This document shows, in pieces, positions 51,389 to 61,569 of a stretch of 64,000 nucleotides of DNA; positions within the stretch are counted from its first letter, which is position 1; every line of letters starts with the position of its first letter. The DNA is from Podocnemis expansa (lineage: Eukaryota > Chordata > Testudines > Podocnemididae). The notes under the pieces are model-generated. The model was not told the origin of the DNA, made no database searches, and saw nothing but the letters and a program-made list of their open reading frames with translations. The stretch covers positions 496,001-560,000 of the forward strand of contig ML682002.1 of NCBI GenBank assembly GCA_007922195.1. Direction: 5' to 3'. The translations under genes and the position numbers were made by a program.

Positions 51389-53317
51389 GTCCATCATGGT
51401 CTGAAAATGGCAATCCAGCACCGAGACTCATTCCTTCTACAACTTAATGGAAAAAAGCAAGTCTTATAGATGAAGTCTTTTCCACAGAAGTGCTGCATGT
51501 GTCTAAAATACTACTACAAAGAATAGGAAGTTAACTGGCACAGAATTCTGTTTTACTGTTCTGTGGTAAGACATCAAGTGACCCAACCACTGCTTTCTGG
51601 ATATAGTCCAGACAGTGATCACCTATTCAAGGACAAAGAATGAGGAAAAATAACTCAAGTGTGACTACAGCAGTAACGTCTTGTAATAACAAACAGCACT
51701 TTGGGTTCAGTCCCCAGCTAGGTCATTTATTTGGCACTCAAGGGTGATAATGGATTTGTTTTTGAGCTTCTCAAAATAAATGAGCTAGTACTGCATGCAG
51801 AAGTAACCCAGCCTGGCCAACTGAGGAGAAAGAATATGCAGGGTCAGCAAAACATTGGTTTCGTGTTCAGTTACAAAAACATAACTCACTTAAAACAAAA
51901 TGAGGAAACTGAGTTAAGGAAGAAAACCTGGCTAAGAGCTCCAGTCAATCTCCCAGCAGAGAATCTTAAGGTTTTTTTTTTTTCTTTTTAAAATCAAAGA
52001 CTAGTTAGCATTTCAACACTTCTTTGTAGTAATGAGTTTCTTAAAAAGAAAGATAAATCTTTCATTCTTCTCCTTGTCAAAAAAAGCAGCCAATATCCTA
52101 TTTACTTATTTCCCTCCCACCCTGACTCACTTGCTTCTCATCAACTTTAGATTGCAAACTCTCTGAGCAGGTTTCCTATCTATACCAACACCACCTAGCA
52201 GAACAGGGCTCCAACCTGATTGGCTCCTAGGCTACAACAATATTAAAAAAAGAATTAGCATAAAGACAAGACTAGTATGGAATGTGAACTCGGCTATTTC
52301 ACTTAATTCATAGCACTTTTCACTCACCTGGCACTCCAGTGTTTAATTGGCAGTTCCTATCTGAAAAGGGCCAGGAAAGCAACTAACCATCTTCATGCTA
52401 AGTGGTATTTAATTTTATATTAAATATCCCCATGAACAAGGCACTTTAAATATAGTTTTATTAAGCTACTTATGTCATCATCAAGTTAGGGGAACCAAGC
52501 CTGCCATTACCCTGACTGAACATCATTCCCTAGAAGACTATTTGTTAAGAAAGGCCCAACCCACAAGCCAAAACAAGATTCACATTAAGCCAAACCAAAT
52601 CCTTGTTAAAACTACAGAGCCTTAAGCTGTGCCATGAAGCTTGCCAAACTGGCAATCCACCAACAGAGCCAGTTCAGAGATCCTCAGATGTCAAGTCTTT
52701 ACAGCAAGTGTTACACCCGGATATGGCGGTGCACATTGAAAAGCGTACCTTGTCCATAAGCCATGACTGCAGAGACTCAACACCTGAAAACAAAGTGCTA
52801 TTGCAGAGATCTGAACTCTAGCATTAGTACTCAAACCCGTTCCCAGCAAGAAGTGGGGAAAACTGCATCCCTCATCAACTGATGCTTCTGCGTGGTCATT
52901 GAGCACATTCCTAACCAAAGCACAATTCTAGCAGTACAATCTTAACTTCAAGAGGTGCAAGTAACTGCTACAAGCAATAGTAGAGAGGATTAGCTGCAAC
53001 ACCTAGCCAGAATAGATTTAAAAATAATCTCTATAGCTGCAGTGTGAAGATACATTGCTTAGAGAGCAATGTCTACAGGCAGGGTGTACAGCTGTATTTA
53101 GCTCAAGTTAATCAAGTGTTTGTGTCCCAAGAGTGTTAACTTTAAACAACTTTTGGACTAAAATTTGGCATGTTTGTGGTCAGTCTGACTTTGAAAAGCT
53201 GGAGCAGGTGTCATTATCTGAAGATAATACATTGTAGTGAAGAATTTCAAAGCTCTTTACAAACTGACACAGCTAAGGTACCTCAACATGATGTGACAAG
53301 CAAGGGGATATGCAGTT

Positions 53318-53512
53318 CCAAAGGGGTAGCCATGACAGTCTAGTTCAGCAAAACAAGGAGTCTAATGGCACTTAAAGCATAACATTCATTTATCACAGGA
53401 GCTTCTGTGGGAGAAAATCCCATTTTGTCACATGTTTGAAGTAGGATTTTCCTCCCATGGATGCTCATGCTAAACATTAGTTTTTCCAAAATGCCAGCCT
53501 TTTTGTTTGAAA
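53318..53512. mobile_element. inverted pair of PLE tails, decayed
   Basis: Minus arm CCAAAGGGGTAGCCATGACA ... GCTTCTGTGGGAGAAAATCC, then plus arm GAAGTAGGATTTTCCTCCCA ... GCTCATGCTAAACATTAG. Confidence 0.68.
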
Positions 53513-54969
53513 AATGTAGTAACATTGCTAGTCTACAGTAGAAATGTTACATCTACACAGTTCAACCATTACAGCTGCACTGCTGTAGCGTGTCTGGTAA
53601 GATGCTCTGGCCTGGAACCATAAGAAGAGGTAGCTATGTCACCATTAGAAACCTTTCCACCAGAGTCCACACGAGCATTTACGGCATTGTTACTTGTGAT
53701 GCTCAGGACAGTGGCTTAATCACACCCCTTAGTGACAAATTATGTTGAAGTGGTAATGTAGCCCTAATGTTAGTCCAAGATGTAACTCACTGGTCCAGTG
53801 AAGACTTTGGGTGGGTGTAGGTGGCATCAACCCCCTCATCAACAAAAACCACATACTTCCTACATGCCCAATGGCTTGTGATACCAAGAAACACCACTTG
53901 CCAGTGTTTCAGCAACACTGTGCCCACATAATCTGAGTGAATCTCCACTGAAGGTTCAATACGTGCCTGAATTGCATTTGTATGTCAGAGTGACATGGAT
54001 TTCCAGTTGCATAGGTAAGGGCTTACAGAAATTGCTGGGTATTGAAGGATGGAGAACTCTAGAGGAATACTGCCAAATCAGTTCAGATTTGATTTATCTT
54101 GGCTGCAAAATAAGTGACCATTTCACACCACAAGGCACACTGGACTGTTGCTAGACTGTATTAATTGAACTGCTTATCAACTGGAATTGTTTCACTGGCC
54201 TGGATTTTAGAGCTGTTAAGATCAAAGAGGGAAAATGTTTCCTCCAACAATCACAGCCTAAGAGTAGAAAAATTCTCTGCTGCAGCCAGCCATGCTCAGA
54301 CTAATTACCCACCCCTTTCTACCCCAATTAAACTGGAGTCTCTACCTCTACACCATGGCAGCCTGCACACATATCGCAGAATGGAAGTTTTCCAGTTGCC
54401 CCTGTGATCAGGTAAGACAAACGATTGTGAAGTTAGCATTACTCTGAACGGTTTGCAGTTTACATCAATGTAACTATAAACATGGGCATGCTAGTACAGA
54501 ATAAGCCACCATCACTAAACTAAGAGCTCAACTGCTTTTTGGGAATGTAGAACAAAGACTTGTTTTTGCTCTGCTCACAGGCATTCATTCATACCTCTGC
54601 TTTAAAAAGGGCCATTTAATTCAGATAGTGACGCAAGTCTGTGAATGGTAGGGTGTTTTGAGTACACCATTGATTTTCCAAGTTGAAATAAAGCAAATGG
54701 CTAAATAGATATTAAAACCCCTCATTAACTCAGTAAGTCTCCTTAGAGTTATGGGAACTTGGACTCTGAGGAAAAGGAAACTTGAGAAGTATCAATGTGT
54801 TCATTACTTGCTAATGAATTTTTGTTGATTTGCACTAAGTGACTATTAGGTATTAGAGCTTTTTGGAAGCATCTATTTACAGTCAATATTCAGAAGCACT
54901 CTGGCAACCACATACAATTTTTCATCTTTTGTTGTGCCTGCTGATCACACACATTTTCAGTAATAAATA

Positions 54970-55190
54970 TTAACAAAAAAGCAAGGAGTCTTGTGGCACT
55001 TAAAGACTAACAGATTTATTTATCACAAGAGCTTTCGTGGGAGAATATCCCACTTCGTTAGATGCAGGAGTCCAGTGGCACTTGGACTAAAATTTATCAC
55101 ATAAGCTTTCATGGGAGAAAAATCCCATTTCATCAGATGCTCCTTGTTTGTTTTGCAGAATTAGACTAACACAGCTACCCCTTTGGAACT
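54970..55190. mobile_element. PLE tail cluster, minus, minus, plus
   Basis: Two partial minus-oriented tails (from AGCAAGGAGTCTTGTGGCAC and from AGGAGTCCAGTGGCACTTGG), each with its hairpin, are followed by the plus-oriented terminus CTCCTTGTTTGTTTTGCAGA ... AACACAGCTACCCCTTTGG. Confidence 0.72.
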
Positions 55191-55684
55191 TAGTAATAAA
55201 TCCTGTAGTTTGTCTTTAGTGACACAGTTGACGTTAGACTTGCCAACGCAATCTTACATCTTTGCTGAATGAAGTCTAGCCAATGGTAATTTCACATCTT
55301 TCAAGGTCAAAACCCACAAGTTTTGGCAGTTGCCTCACAACTAGTTACTAGATCCATGTTCAAGCTTTAGTCTAGTCTCCTTGCAAAGTTCTGGCAATTT
55401 CAACTGTCTCTGGGCAAACCTGAAGAAAAGTAACAATTAAGTCAAAACAAAACACGTACCCAATTGCAACTCTACAAACAACTTCCACTCCACTCGAGTG
55501 CATGACACTTACCCTTTGGAACAAACATATAAAGATAAAAGCAAGCAAAATATTCTTTAAAAGTTTAAATCTGTATGCCAGTAAGCTAGTGTTCTGGAAC
55601 AGTTTTTCCTAGCCACACAAAAGACTAATAATAAATAGTGTCACCATAACCCATGTAGACATAAATAGGAAGCAGAACAAACAA

Positions 55685-55835
55685 GGAGTCCTGTTCCAAA
55701 GGGGCAGCCGTGTCAGTCTAGTAAAGCAAAAAAAGCAAGGAGTCTTGTGGCACTTAAAGATTACCAGATGTATTTATTGCATGAGCTTTCGTGAGAGAAA
55801 AATCCCACTTTGTCAGACACTTTGAAGAAGCAAGT
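55685..55835 (-). mobile_element. PLE tail, single arm
   Basis: CCAAAGGGGCAGCCGTGTCA, CTTGTGGCACTTAAAGATTA and GAGCTTTCGTGAGAG in one orientation, ending after the hairpin. A stub of the opposite terminus (ACAAACAAGGAGTCCTGTT) precedes it. Confidence 0.72.
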
Positions 55836-57254
55836 ATTCCTTTCCACTGTCAGTAACCCAATTATTGCATCATTTGTTTCTTCTCAAGAACTAGGAGGTA
55901 GAATTGAAACTGAGCAGTTTTTCATTAGCCAAGAAGAGAAATAAACCAAGGATCAGACATTAGCCTTCAATTCAAAATTATTTCTATTTCAATCATGTAT
56001 GGTGCTATAACAAGGAAAAACTTAAAGTATGCTATGCCTGCCTGTTTAGTCTTCACGTCTGATTCATGTGTTAGATATCCTATCAAGTTAAAGCAATGAA
56101 AAGGAAAAAAGTACATTTATACAAGATGTTCTATTCAGTTGGCTGTTCTAACAGACTGGCTTCAACTGATGGGCTAATGAAAACAGGTTTCAGCTTCAAA
56201 AGATATAGCCATTACAACTAGCAACATTTGAAGTTGGCTTTCCAAAAAGAGAGTTTGCAGATAGAGCTCACATCACAAGAGTTAAATGCATTTAAACAAA
56301 TATGAACATCCTCTGCCCTTTAGAAGTTTAATAGATATTAGCATGCACTTCAGACAACTCAGGATAAGGTTGTACACAGAGCAGCAAGCTCTTTTGCCTG
56401 ACTTGAGACAGATCAGTTGTCTATATACTGTCTTCCACCTACATTCAGACAAGAGAATTGCAGCCTTCTCCTTATTTAAGGAGGCCTGAAGAGACTTGAC
56501 TGCAGGTTCACTTCCAATAATCCAAGCAGCCATGAAATATCAATTACTATGTTAATATGAATATCCACTCATTTGCCCAGTACTGTAATGAACTCTTTCC
56601 TTCAATACTTAACATAGAAAAAAATGTTATTAAAAGCTAACACTGTAGATTAAAGCTCTGGATTTGAGGGTTTAATGCATTATTTCTAAGACAAACAGCT
56701 GCCATTACCATTATGGTAATTTTCATACTAATTCCCTCATTTGTCTTTTGGCAGTCTACTCATGTAAAAAGTTCTAGATGTGTTTTATGCCCACAAAAGA
56801 CAGGTTCCTCTGTTGTGAAGGTTGATAAATAAGTAGCAGTACTGTAAACCCCCAGTATGATTTTTTTTGCATATCAAAAGGTAGTTTAATTATAAAACAT
56901 TAAATAATGAAAACAATTTTAACAGCAATCTAAACAAGTGGTCTCAAGACTTTCAAGTCTTACCAGTACAATTTAAAGATTCCAGGAGATTGTGCATTCA
57001 TTCATTTTTAATACAATAACCAAAACCAAAACAAGCAGACTTTACCCTTTGTTGATACTGCTTCCCTTCAAGTACTTCTCTGTGCAGAACACACATTAAA
57101 GGACACCAAAGATACTAAAGAGCTCACACCACAGCTTGAAGTGATTCCCCACATGCACCCCCCCCCCTTTGCTCAGGTATTTGATTTAGGAAACCTCTCA
57201 GATAGCAAAGCAAAGCAAAAAGTAAAATATCCACCAAAATATTTGAACAAAAGC

Positions 57255-57420
57255 AATTAAATGTTATTGGCCCAACTACTGTCATGAGAGACAGGGGGAG
57301 GGCGGGCTTCTGGGCTACATAGAGGTGACCTGAAGATGCTTCTTTCCAGCAGCAGAAGTTAGTGGGTGAGGCAGCATCTTCTATTGCACTTTGTCTCATA
57401 TACTGAATCAACATGGCTAC
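57255..57420. mobile_element. possible inverted pair of second-subfamily PLE tails
   Basis: ATTGGCCCAACTACTGTCAT (minus-type) is followed by TTTGTCTCATATACTGAATC and AACATGGCTACAGCA (plus-type). Weakly conserved. Confidence 0.38.
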
Positions 57421-57986
57421 AGCACACTAACTATTTAGCAGCACTATCCCAGCCAGGCAATGAGTGTGGTGCAGATAACATTTGGACATGTTGATATTAG
57501 AACAGCATGTTATACAAGTTACTCTGATCATACGCACTTGGAACAGTGAGCTCTCTTTTACCACTAAAAATCCTGTTCCCTACAACCCACTTTGTTTCGG
57601 GTCCACTTCCAAGGTGGGCACAGCCATTCTGCAGGGGCAGAATCAAGCTATTCAGCACTGACCAGCGTATTCCAATGTCAGATTTCTTAAGCTTCTTCTT
57701 GCTGTTCCCTCAAACTAGTCACAGAAGCAACAGTACACTTCCCCCTTCTGCCTCCAGACTTGAGTCACAGCCAAGTGTTCACTGGCCCCACCCACTGATT
57801 ATAGCCACTGGTGAAGGCATTCTCCCACCAGATAACACAGAAAGTGACAGAATTTATTGCACTATTTCTGTTGCAACAAAAACAGATTCTTCTTCTAGGG
57901 CAATCTCAAGGTCAAAAATGCACTCCACTTGTCATTAAGCAGTTTCTCCTGAAGCACCAAACATTAGCCGCCTTAAGAACAGTCCT

Positions 57987-58002
57987 GGGGGGGGGGGGGG
58001 GG
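57987..58002 (+). repeat. G16 homopolymer
   Basis: Sixteen G, followed by AGGAGG; the same length as the tract at 18283-18298. Confidence 0.95.
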
Positions 58003-58479
58003 AGGAGACACAGAGATGACAAATAGGCAGTGTATGTATTAATATTTTCTTTGACAAACTTTGAAATTTGACCCAAATTACAAGCTACCAAAGATCACCA
58101 GGGTATTGGAAGGGAAAGGAAATGCTGTAGCCTTTTACTGGATTCAGCAACTAGCATTTCCCCTTAACCTACCAGCAGCCTGCTGGATGGTGAGTGAAAG
58201 CATTCTCTCAAGAGAATAAAAAGGGCTAAACGTGTTATTAAAAGCATGCAGACATTTAACCAGAAAAAAAAAAAAAAAAAAAAAGGCCAGCTCCAGGCTT
58301 CTGAAAGCCTGCCTGCCCAAGGACAAATTCATCCACTTCTGCAGAAACCAGCAGAGCAACTCATCTTCCACAGCAACCAAAAATCAGCCCCCTTGGGGGG
58401 CCTCCGATCTACTGCAGCAGTCTGGCCTGGCTCCTGCTCATCTCCACAGCTCCCCCCAGTCAGGTGCCCAGCCTGCTCC

Positions 58480-59400
58480 CCCCACCCCACCCAGCCTTTC
58501 ACCTGGTCACCCCCCACCCCTCACAGTCCTGCCTTTCTCCACCCGAGCCCCCCCCCAACCTTGCCCTGGTCCTGTCCTTCCCCCAGTTACCCCCCTTCTC
58601 AGTCCTGTCCTCCCACTCCCCACCCACACCCCTGTCCCAGTCCCATCTCTCTCCTCCCCGGCCCCTCATCCAGACCCCCCCCACCTGTCCCAGTCCTGTC
58701 CTCCTCTCCCCTCACCCTCAGTCCTGTCCCTTCACCCACCCGTTCACACCCTTGCCCCTGTCCTGTCCTCATCCTCCTCCTCCCCACCCACACCCCCGCC
58801 CCAGTCCTGTCCTTCCCTCACCACCTGCCCCAGTCCTGTCCTCTCCCCCCATACACCTGCCCCAGTCCTGTCCCCCTCATCCTCAGTCCTGTCCCTTCAC
58901 CCAGCCCTCCCCTCCTCAGTCCTGTCATCCTCCCCACCCACACCCCCACCCCAGTCCCGTCCTTCCCTCACCACCTGCCCCAGTCCTGTCCTCTCCCCCC
59001 CCATACACCTGCCCCAGTCCTGTCCCCCTCATCCTCAGTCCTGTCCCTTCACCCAGCCCTCCCCTCCTCAGTCCTGTCACCCTCCCCACCCACACCCCTG
59101 CCCCAGTCCCATCCTCTCCCCCCCCCCACCTGCCCCAGCCCTGTCCTCCTCTCCCCTCATCCTCAGTCCTGTCCCTTCACCCAGCCCTCCCCTCCTCAGT
59201 CCTGTCACCCTCCCCACCCCCACCCCAGTCCTGTCCTTCCCTCACCACCTGCCCCAGTCCCGTCCTCTCCCCCCCATACACCTGCCCCAGTCCTGTCCCC
59301 CTCTCCTCCCCAGCGTGGCCCTGCCCTCCCCCCATCTGGCCCCGACTTCTCCCCTCCCCAGCCCCCTCCCAAGCCCCCGGTCCTGGTCCTGTCCCCCCAC
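58480..59400. repeat. C-rich minisatellite next to the CpG island
   Basis: About 0.9 kb is almost pure C/T with scattered A on the plus strand, built from variants of CCCCAGTCCTGTCC. A higher-order unit of about 150 bp can be followed: CCCACCCACACCCC followed by the CAGTCCTGTCC block recurs near 58785, 58934 and 59085, and CCCTTCACCCAGCCCTCCCC near 58886, 59043 and 59172. All three plus frames stay open for hundreds of codons because the unit lacks stops. If SLC45A4 starts in the adjacent island, its nascent RNA here would be G-rich. Confidence 0.85.
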
Positions 59401-59514
59401 ACCCGGCCCTTCCCCCAGACACCCGGCCTGGCCCTGTCCTCCCCCCCCCACCCCAGGCCTGGCCCCTCCCCCAGACACCTGTCCTGGCCCCTCCCCCCGG
59501 CCCGGCCCCGGTAC

Positions 59515-59620
59515 CTGCCGCCGGCTCTGCCCCTCTGCCCGGTGGCGGCGGGGAGGGAGGGAGGCGGACGGACGGACGGACAGACAACGGACAGGCGGTC
59601 GGACCGGCACAGGCGGCGGC
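59515..59620 (-). other. SLC45A4: putative non-coding exon 1 of SLC45A4
   Basis: On the minus strand, downstream of a TATA-like GATAAAG, the sequence runs through GC-rich 5'UTR-like DNA containing a (GTCC)n tract to CGGCGGCAG|GTACCGG, an acceptable splice donor at 59515/59514. The 5' end is a guess. The alternative is that the real first exon ends elsewhere in the island. Confidence 0.35.
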
Positions 59621-59866
59621 GTCGCTTTATCCCGGGCTCCTCGGAAACCGTCCGACGCTTCCGCTTCCGCCCCGCCTCCCCGGGCTCATTAATATGCGGG
59701 GTGGGCGGGGCCGGCGCTCGGCCAATGGGGGCGCGGCCTCCGGGGGGGGGGAGGTGGCGGCGCGCCCCATTGGCCGGCCGGTGGGAGCGGGGGGCGCGCG
59801 CCGCGCGTGGGCAGCTCTGAGGGGAGGGGCGCGAGGGAGGCCCGGCCATTGGCGGGCTGGGAGGGG

Positions 59867-59880
59867 GTTGCCATGGCAAC
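59867..59880. promoter_or_regulatory. perfect RFX X-box palindrome
   Basis: GTTGCCATGGCAAC is a fully palindromic 14 bp X-box, the binding consensus of RFX-family factors that drive ciliary and some other genes. It lies in the CpG island, 15 bp from an inverted CCAAT box (59848-59852), a typical RFX/NF-Y pairing. Confidence 0.7.
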
Positions 59881-60054
59881 CTGCCTGGGTGCCCCAGGCG
59901 GCAGGGGAGCCCCCCTCAGCATCACTCAGGCCAAGGGGGAGCCCCAGGCTGGGCCAGCAAAAGGGGGGGCCAAGCAGGAGGGAGTGGCGGGGACACCCCA
60001 CAAGGAGAAGAAAGGGGGGGACCCACCTTGGGGGGACATTGATGGGGAAGGGGG

Positions 60055-60398
60055 CGGTCTTCCCTCTAAGCTGTGCGCACACACAGGTTGTGAAACCCGC
60101 GCACACAACAAAATGAAGCACACGCACAAATGCGAAAGTGCCAATATTTGTATGCTACGTGAAGAAAGCTGGTTCACCTAGCCTGTGTCAGAGAAGGTTT
60201 TGTAATAGATACTATCATTTCCATCACCATATCAAAATAAAGTTAATCTATCAGTTGCATCATACACACTTGCTTCGTTCAACTCACAAGTTGGACCACA
60301 CTTGCTGGAGTGCACACAAATTTGCACACCAGTTCCGAAAAGCTGCACAAAAGAACTTTTTTGCGCACACAGCCTACAAAAAATTAGAGGGAACGTCG
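60055..60398. mobile_element. hAT-type element, TTCCCTCTAAG family, at the CpG island edge
   Basis: Ends CGGTCTTCCCTCTAAG and TTAGAGGGAACGTCG; perfect duplication GAAGGGGG at 60047-60054 and 60399-60406. The interior carries GTGCGCACACAC and GCGCACACAGCC, as in the copy at 41738. Confidence 0.87.
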
Positions 60399-60607
60399 GA
60401 AGGGGGTCCCTCCCTGGCCCTCAGGACTGGGGAGGAGTCAGCTAAAACAGGCCAGGGGTGGGATCCAAGCCTGGCCACCTGCAGAAAGAAAGGCCCCAGG
60501 CTAGGTCGTGCGAGGGCGTCTCAGGCCCAGCCTGCCAATTAGGGCCAGGATTAGTAGGGACAGGAGTGATTTATAACAAGACCACCACCAGAATGCGTCC
60601 AAAAACA

Positions 60608-61070
60608 ACAAACAAGGAGCCCTGTGGCGCTTTTCAAGATGTACACATCTATTCCTCACATAGACACTCCTCATCTCCAAAGCATCAGACAAAGTGGGAT
60701 TTTCTTCCACAAAAGCTCAGGCGATAAAGTTGTTCAAACAAACAAACAAGGAGTCCTGTGGCACTTAAAGACTAACAAATTTATTCTTTGCATGAGCTTT
60801 CATGGGAGAAAATCGCACTTTGTCCAACGCTTTGAAGATGCATCTGACAAAGTGGGATTTTCTCCCACCAAAGCTCATGCAATAAATAAATGTGTTAGTC
60901 TTTAAAAGTGCCTCAGGACTCCTTGTTTGTTTTGCTGAGATAGACAAACACGGCTACCCCTTTTGGAGCTTGGCAAAGTTGTTAGTTTTTAAAACTGCCA
61001 CAGGAACGGGACTCCTTGTTTATTTCCCTGGACTAGACTGATACAGCTTCTCCTGTGCAACTTGAAAAAC
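60608..61070. mobile_element. cluster of nested PLE tails
   Basis: At least three tails: 60608 to about 60740 (an outer stub joined to a plus hairpin), about 60745-60840 (minus, AACAAGGAGTCCTGTGGCAC ... GAGCTTTCATGGGAG), and about 60840-60965 (plus, CATCTGACAAAGTGGGATTT ... AACACGGCTACCCC). A further decayed terminus runs to about 61070 (GACTAGACTGATACAGCTTC), immediately before the candidate exon. Confidence 0.75.
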
Positions 61071-61101
61071 TAGGGCTGAGAAGTCAGACTGAGTGGCAGC
61101 A

Positions 61102-61291
61102 ATGCCACCTCTTGGTGAACAAGCTCATCTGCCTTACTGTGCTGCATCTGCCCAGGGCCCTGCCGCCACAGACCAAGTTTACAGAGATATCACACGGGAA
61201 TATGGATACCAATATCCAGGCTTCTGCTTTTGTGACAGCAGGGTATTCAGTATTCCAACCCAGTATGTTCAGGAGAATCGTAGGGTTTGGG
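61102..61291 (+). CDS. candidate coding exon of an unrecognised gene
   Basis: I do not recognise the product. From the ATG at 61102 (G at -3; in-frame stop at 61090-61092 just upstream) it reads 63 codons plus one base to a strong donor, TTTGGG|GTAAGTGAG, at 61291/61292. The C-terminal part is rich in aromatic residues (EYGYQYPGFCFCDSRVFSIP, then TQYVQENRRVW) and looks like ordinary protein rather than repeat. An alternative is an internal 120 bp exon beginning after a CTGCCGCCACAG acceptor at 61171, which would be a symmetric phase 1-1 exon. It lies 1.2 kb from the X-box on the side opposite SLC45A4, so it could belong to a divergently transcribed gene. A PLE tail directly precedes it. A second frame is also open here (61055-61342), so chance is possible. 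Confidence 0.33.
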
Positions 61292-61404
61292 GTAAGTGAG
61301 ACGCCAATTTTAAAACCAGAAAAGACAGTTATGATTCTCTAAAGTTACCTGCTGCATACCAAGTCACTCAATCTCACCCAGAAATTGTCCTGAAGTTCCT
61401 GTCA

Positions 61405-61565
61405 ATTTCCAAAGGGATAGCCATGTTAGTCTAGTCCAGCAAATAAAAAACCCCAAGGAGTCATGTGGCACTTTATGACTAATAGATTTATGTTTCGCAG
61501 GAGCTTTTGTGGACCTGATCCTATGTTTTACACCCCCTTGCATTTATTTTCATTCCTTCCTCAAG
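61405..61565. mobile_element. PLE tail fused to inverted body segment
   Basis: A minus-oriented terminus (CCAAAGGGATAGCCATGTTA ... GCAGGAGCTTTTGTGG) joins directly to plus-oriented tail body (GACCTGATCCTATGTTTTAC, CCCCCTTGCATTTATTTTCA), the block found at 10303-10345. Confidence 0.7.
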
Positions 61566-61569
61566 TTCC

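Larger units (their letters stand above)
22420..59514 (-). other. SLC45A4: SLC45A4 5' intron (inferred)
   Basis: If transcription starts in the CpG island near 59.6 kb, this 37 kb stretch separates non-coding exon 1 from the first coding exon. It holds most of the transposons listed separately, including a 4.9 kb DIRS element. I recognise nothing else in 22420-23940, 24050-25169, 25369-26125, 26726-31178, 36106-37700, 37851-38235, 38290-39795, 40460-41728, 41878-42363, 42477-43999, 44188-44725, 44846-45211, 45387-46302, 46799-47072, 47549-49640, 51390-53317, 53512-54969, 55190-55680, 55835-57254 and 57425-58250. An alternative first exon inside this stretch cannot be excluded. Confidence 0.5.
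59480..60050. promoter_or_regulatory. CpG-island promoter, probably bidirectional
   Basis: This is the only CpG-dense, GC-rich block in the window outside the decayed DIRS element. It holds CCAAT at 59722-59726 (plus) and inverted CCAAT (ATTGG) at 59769-59773 and 59848-59852, a GC box GTGGGCGGGG at 59701-59710, a pair of ETS-like GGAAGCGGAAGC sites (minus strand, near 59658-59670), and a TATA-like GATAAAG on the minus strand at 59625-59631. CCAAT boxes in both orientations suit divergent transcription. It is the natural promoter for SLC45A4 on the minus strand, which is inference from position. A hAT insertion truncates its plus-strand side at 60055. Confidence 0.75.

Noticed and set aside
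54970..55190. Repeated units with spacing suggestive of a CRISPR-like array
   Set aside because: The repeats are PLE tails in mixed orientation within vertebrate intron sequence; units are long and unevenly spaced.
58232..60116. Three overlapping plus-strand frames of 486, 524 and 550 codons rich in Pro and Ser
   Set aside because: All three frames are open because the C-rich minisatellite has no stop triplets; the peptides are low complexity and run into the CpG island and a hAT element.
59177..60127. Minus-strand frames of 122 to 224 codons over the CpG island
   Set aside because: Gly/Arg/Pro-rich translations of GC-rich promoter and minisatellite DNA, without domains; they cross the inferred exon 1 donor.
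59807..60181. 124-codon plus-strand frame starting near the X-box
   Set aside because: Its C-terminal third is inside the TSD-bounded hAT element at 60055-60398 and the remainder is Gly-rich CpG-island DNA.
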